Origin: Nitrososphaera sp.
GTDB lineage: Archaea; Thermoproteota; Nitrososphaeria; Nitrososphaerales; Nitrososphaeraceae
Length of the DNA: 6,742 nt
NCBI GenBank assembly: GCA_025929855.1
Contig: JAICPK010000054.1
Location: 1-6,742 of the forward strand
Reading direction: 5' to 3'
In this document: one piece after another, positions 4,450 to 6,742 of the stretch
Layout: each line of letters begins with the position of its first letter
Numbering within the stretch: the stretch's first letter is position 1
Notes under the pieces: model-generated
The model's database searches: none
Told to the model about the DNA's origin: nothing
The model's input: only the letters and a program-made list of their open reading frames with translations
Program-made: the position numbers and the translations under genes

Positions 4450-6678
4450 TTAAGTAGAGGAAGCCTCGCTCGGAGTATACACTTTTTTCAGTTCTCTATT
4501 GGAGTAAACCTGCTGTTCTTCCTTTGGTTTGGCGGCGGCTGCTGCTGCAGCATAACGTGGTCTGTACTTTCCAAGCAGTATAGAGTTTCCTACTACTGTT
4601 ACTGAGCTCAGAGCCATAGCAGCCCCAGCAAGGATAGGCAACCAGCCAAACACACTTAGTCCAAGGAAGGGTACCAAAGCCCCCCCTGCAATGGGTATCA
4701 AGCCGGTGTTGTATGCAAACGCCCAAAAGAGGTTCTGCTTTATCTTCAATACAGTCTTTTTGCCTAGTTCCAGAGAGGTTGCTACGTCCCTTACATCACC
4801 TTTTATTAGAATTATCCCGCCTGTTTCCTTTGCCACATCAGTTCCAGAGCCTATCGCTATCCCCAAGTCTGCACGTGCTAGCGCCGGTGCATCATTTATG
4901 CCATCTCCCACCATCGCCACAACTCTGCCCTCTTCTGATCTGAGCTTTGCAATCATCTCCTCCTTCTGCTGCGGAAGTACTTGCGCGATTACTCTATTGA
5001 TGCCAAGCTTGGACGCAATAGCCTTAGCAGTTCTTTCATTGTCGCCTGTCAGCATTATCACTTCTATGCTCATCTTGTTAGTTAGCGAATCAATCGCTTC
5101 CCTTGCGCTTTCCTTGACCGTATCTGCCATTGCAATTATTCCAGATAGCCTATTATCAATTGATACAAGCGTAGCTGTCTTGGCTTCCTGTTCTAGCCTT
5201 GATAGAATTGAATCAACGCGGGTGCCGATCTCGATTGCATTTTCATGCATCAGCTTTCTGTTCCCAATTAGGATTGTGTGATCTGCATATGTCGCCCTGA
5301 GCCCATGACCTGACACTGCCTCAAATGAATCCGGGTTTGATACAGGTAGGCCCCTCTCCTTTGCCTTTCTGACTACTGCCTGTCCTAGCGGGTGCTCAGA
5401 ACCTGATTCTGCAATTGCTGCAAGCCTCAACAGTTCGTTTTCGCCGATGTCTCCTGATAATTCTACGACATCTGTGACCGACGGCTTGCCTTCTGTCAAG
5501 GTGCCTGTCTTGTCAAACACCACAGTGTTTACCTTTCTTGCAATTTCCAGATATTCGCCGCTTTTGAATAGTATGCCGTTCTCCGCACCCTTGCCAGCCC
5601 CCATCATAAGCGCTGCAGGGGTAGCGATGCCAAGCGCACAGGGGCATGCTATAATTATCACTGATACGAACGCAAGGAGCGAGTATGTTAGCCCTGCTCC
5701 TCCTGCAAAATACCAGCCAAGCCCCGCGCCAACTGCGACGGCTATTACTGCTGGTACAAAGTACTTTGCAACTTGGTCTACAATCCTCTGCATAGGTGCC
5801 TTGCCCATTCTTGCATTCTCTACAAGTGTGATTATCTGGGACAGCACGGTATCTTGACCCACTTTAGTGGCTCTGACTCTAAGAAGCCCGCTTTGGTTTA
5901 TTGTAGCTCCGATAACTTCGGTTCCCATTGACTTGTCCACAGGAACGCTCTCACCTGTAATTGCAGATTCGTCTATTGAAGATACTCCATCCATTACAAC
6001 ACCGTCGACAGGCACACGCTCACCGGGTCTTATGACAAGGAGGTCTCCTTGCTGTACCTGCTCGACAGGAATTTCTTCCTCTCTGTCTCCTTCCCTTATC
6101 ACCTTAGCCATCCTAGGCTGGAGATCCATAAGTTTCCTTACTGCACTTGATGCCTTCTCCTTTGTCCTTGTCTCTAGCAGTCTTCCTACCAGGATTAAAG
6201 TAATTATGATTGCAGCAGTTTCAAAATACACTGACCCAAATGGGAAGTAGCCGGGTGCAACTGTAACAGCTGCGCTATAAACGTATGCTGCGCTAGTTCC
6301 TAGCGCTATTAGTGTATCCATGTTAGATGCTTTAGCCTTTATTCCATCCCACATACCCTTGTAGAAGCGCCAACCTATCCAGAACTGGATTGGTGTCGCT
6401 AACGCCAGCATAATATAGTTGCTGGTCTCCATTGGAAGGGGAATCAAATCTTCAAGTTGTGAAGGAAACATGTGGGGTAGCGTTAGTATTATAATAGGAA
6501 TTGTAAGGGCAATGCTTATTGTCACATGCTTCTTCAACTTTCGCAGTTCTCTTTCCGGCTCTGTAAATTCATTGAGACATTGTGTGCTGCAGAAATAGTA
6601 TTTCCTTCCATCCACTATGTGCTGGATGGAATCTGGCTTTTCTTCAACAAACATGCCACATACCGGATCAGTTGCCAT
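4450..6678 (-). CDS. copA: Cu(I)-exporting P1B-type ATPase CopA with N-terminal YHS/TRASH domain
   Basis: A 742-residue cytoplasmic-membrane pump that uses ATP to export Cu(I). Residues 1-40 form a YHS/TRASH-type metal-binding module (DPVCGM with C7, then YYFCSTQC with C30 and C34) in place of the usual HMA domains. Eight membrane segments follow, roughly 50-70, 86-105, 121-140, 150-167, 305-325, 330-352, 648-670 and 675-700. Catalytic landmarks are complete: TGES (241-244) in the actuator domain, CPC (345-347) in the sixth helix, DKTGT (389-393) with the phosphorylated D389, SEHP (427-430) and GDGINDAP (591-598). Y656-N657 in helix 7 and M688 with S691-S692 in helix 8 are the signature of the Cu(I) (P1B-1) class. 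The last 38 residues form an Ala-rich then charged cytoplasmic tail. ATG 6678 matches the family start and sits at the right distance from a strong TATA box. The TRASH regulator lies downstream on the same strand. Confidence 0.96.
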   Translation of the reverse strand: MATDPVCGMFVEEKPDSIQHIVDGRKYYFCSTQCLNEFTEPERELRKLKKHVTISIALTIPIIILTLPHMFPSQLEDLIPLPMETSNYIMLALATPIQFWIGWRFYKGMWDGIKAKASNMDTLIALGTSAAYVYSAAVTVAPGYFPFGSVYFETAAIIITLILVGRLLETRTKEKASSAVRKLMDLQPRMAKVIREGDREEEIPVEQVQQGDLLVIRPGERVPVDGVVMDGVSSIDESAITGESVPVDKSMGTEVIGATINQSGLLRVRATKVGQDTVLSQIITLVENARMGKAPMQRIVDQVAKYFVPAVIAVAVGAGLGWYFAGGAGLTYSLLAFVSVIIIACPCALGIATPAALMMGAGKGAENGILFKSGEYLEIARKVNTVVFDKTGTLTEGKPSVTDVVELSGDIGENELLRLAAIAESGSEHPLGQAVVRKAKERGLPVSNPDSFEAVSGHGLRATYADHTILIGNRKLMHENAIEIGTRVDSILSRLEQEAKTATLVSIDNRLSGIIAMADTVKESAREAIDSLTNKMSIEVIMLTGDNERTAKAIASKLGINRVIAQVLPQQKEEMIAKLRSEEGRVVAMVGDGINDAPALARADLGIAIGSGTDVAKETGGIILIKGDVRDVATSLELGKKTVLKIKQNLFWAFAYNTGLIPIAGGALVPFLGLSVFGWLPILAGAAMALSSVTVVGNSILLGKYRPRYAAAAAAAKPKEEQQVYSNRELKKVYTPSEASST

Positions 6679-6700
6679 ATGCCTAACGTTTGGACCTTCT

Positions 6701-6708
6701 CTTATATA
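6701..6708 (-). promoter_or_regulatory. TATA box of copA
   Basis: TATATAAG on the - strand occupies positions -30 to -23 relative to the copA ATG. This spacing places transcription start at or next to the start codon, so the mRNA is probably leaderless. There is no Shine-Dalgarno site next to the ATG, which agrees. Confidence 0.75.
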
Positions 6709-6718
6709 GGGATAGGAG

Positions 6719-6732
6719 TTTACAATTGTAAA
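6719..6732. promoter_or_regulatory. Perfect 14-base palindrome upstream of copA, candidate operator
   Basis: TTTACAATTGTAAA is a perfect inverted repeat at -41 to -54 from the copA start, ten bases upstream of the TATA box and just outside the BRE position. A site there suits a dimeric activator that helps TFB/TBP recruitment better than a repressor that blocks the TATA box. The HTH-TRASH regulator two genes' length away is the obvious candidate to bind it. The binding is inferred from position and symmetry only. Confidence 0.5.
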
Positions 6733-6742
6733 GAACTAAAAA

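Noticed and set aside
4691..6250. Several long + strand frames within copA
   Set aside because: They are antisense to an intact, fully conserved ATPase and have low-complexity Ser/Leu/Pro-rich products typical of shadow frames.

Overview
The window most likely comes from an ammonia-oxidising archaeon of the Nitrososphaera type (Thaumarchaeota/Nitrososphaerota). This is an inference from gene content and promoter style; no rRNA or tRNA is present to confirm it. Four things point this way: a small MPKPGF-type protein of a kind I associate with these archaea, a DUF72 protein closest in wording to thaumarchaeal versions, a secreted Thr/Gly-rich protein with an LHTHSG-type Ig-like domain, and a copper ATPase paired with an Lrp-type regulator carrying a TRASH metal-binding domain. 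TATA boxes about 25-35 bases before start codons, few Shine-Dalgarno sites and two TTG starts fit archaeal, largely leaderless expression.

Layout. The left half (1-3600) is read on the + strand. It holds a small conserved hypothetical protein (26-421), a poorly coding stretch with a doubtful ORF and a possible decayed reading frame (422-825), a four-cysteine zinc-finger-like hypothetical protein (826-1386), a DUF72/YecE-like TIM-barrel protein (1579-2373) and a secreted beta-sandwich protein (start best placed at 2544, end 3347). Then comes a start-less 3' remnant of a second secreted protein (3386-3586), closed by a hairpin plus T-tract terminator (3605-3646). About 230 bases without a gene follow.

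The right half (3876-6742) is read on the - strand and is a copper-homeostasis locus. A Cu(I)-exporting P1B-type ATPase (copA, 6678-4450) carries an N-terminal YHS/TRASH-type metal-binding domain instead of the common HMA domains. Downstream on the same strand lies an HTH-TRASH regulator (4352-3876) resembling the archaeal CopR/CopT copper sensors. The copA promoter is very clear: a TATA box at the distance expected for a leaderless transcript, and just upstream of it a perfect 14-base palindrome that is the best candidate operator here. The simplest model is that the regulator senses cytosolic Cu(I) through its TRASH cysteines and controls copA, which exports the metal.

The most interesting points are the copA promoter palindrome, the use of related cysteine modules in both pump and sensor, and the truncated secreted-protein remnant with its intact terminator. 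I saw no CRISPR array, insertion sequence, integrase or RNA gene.
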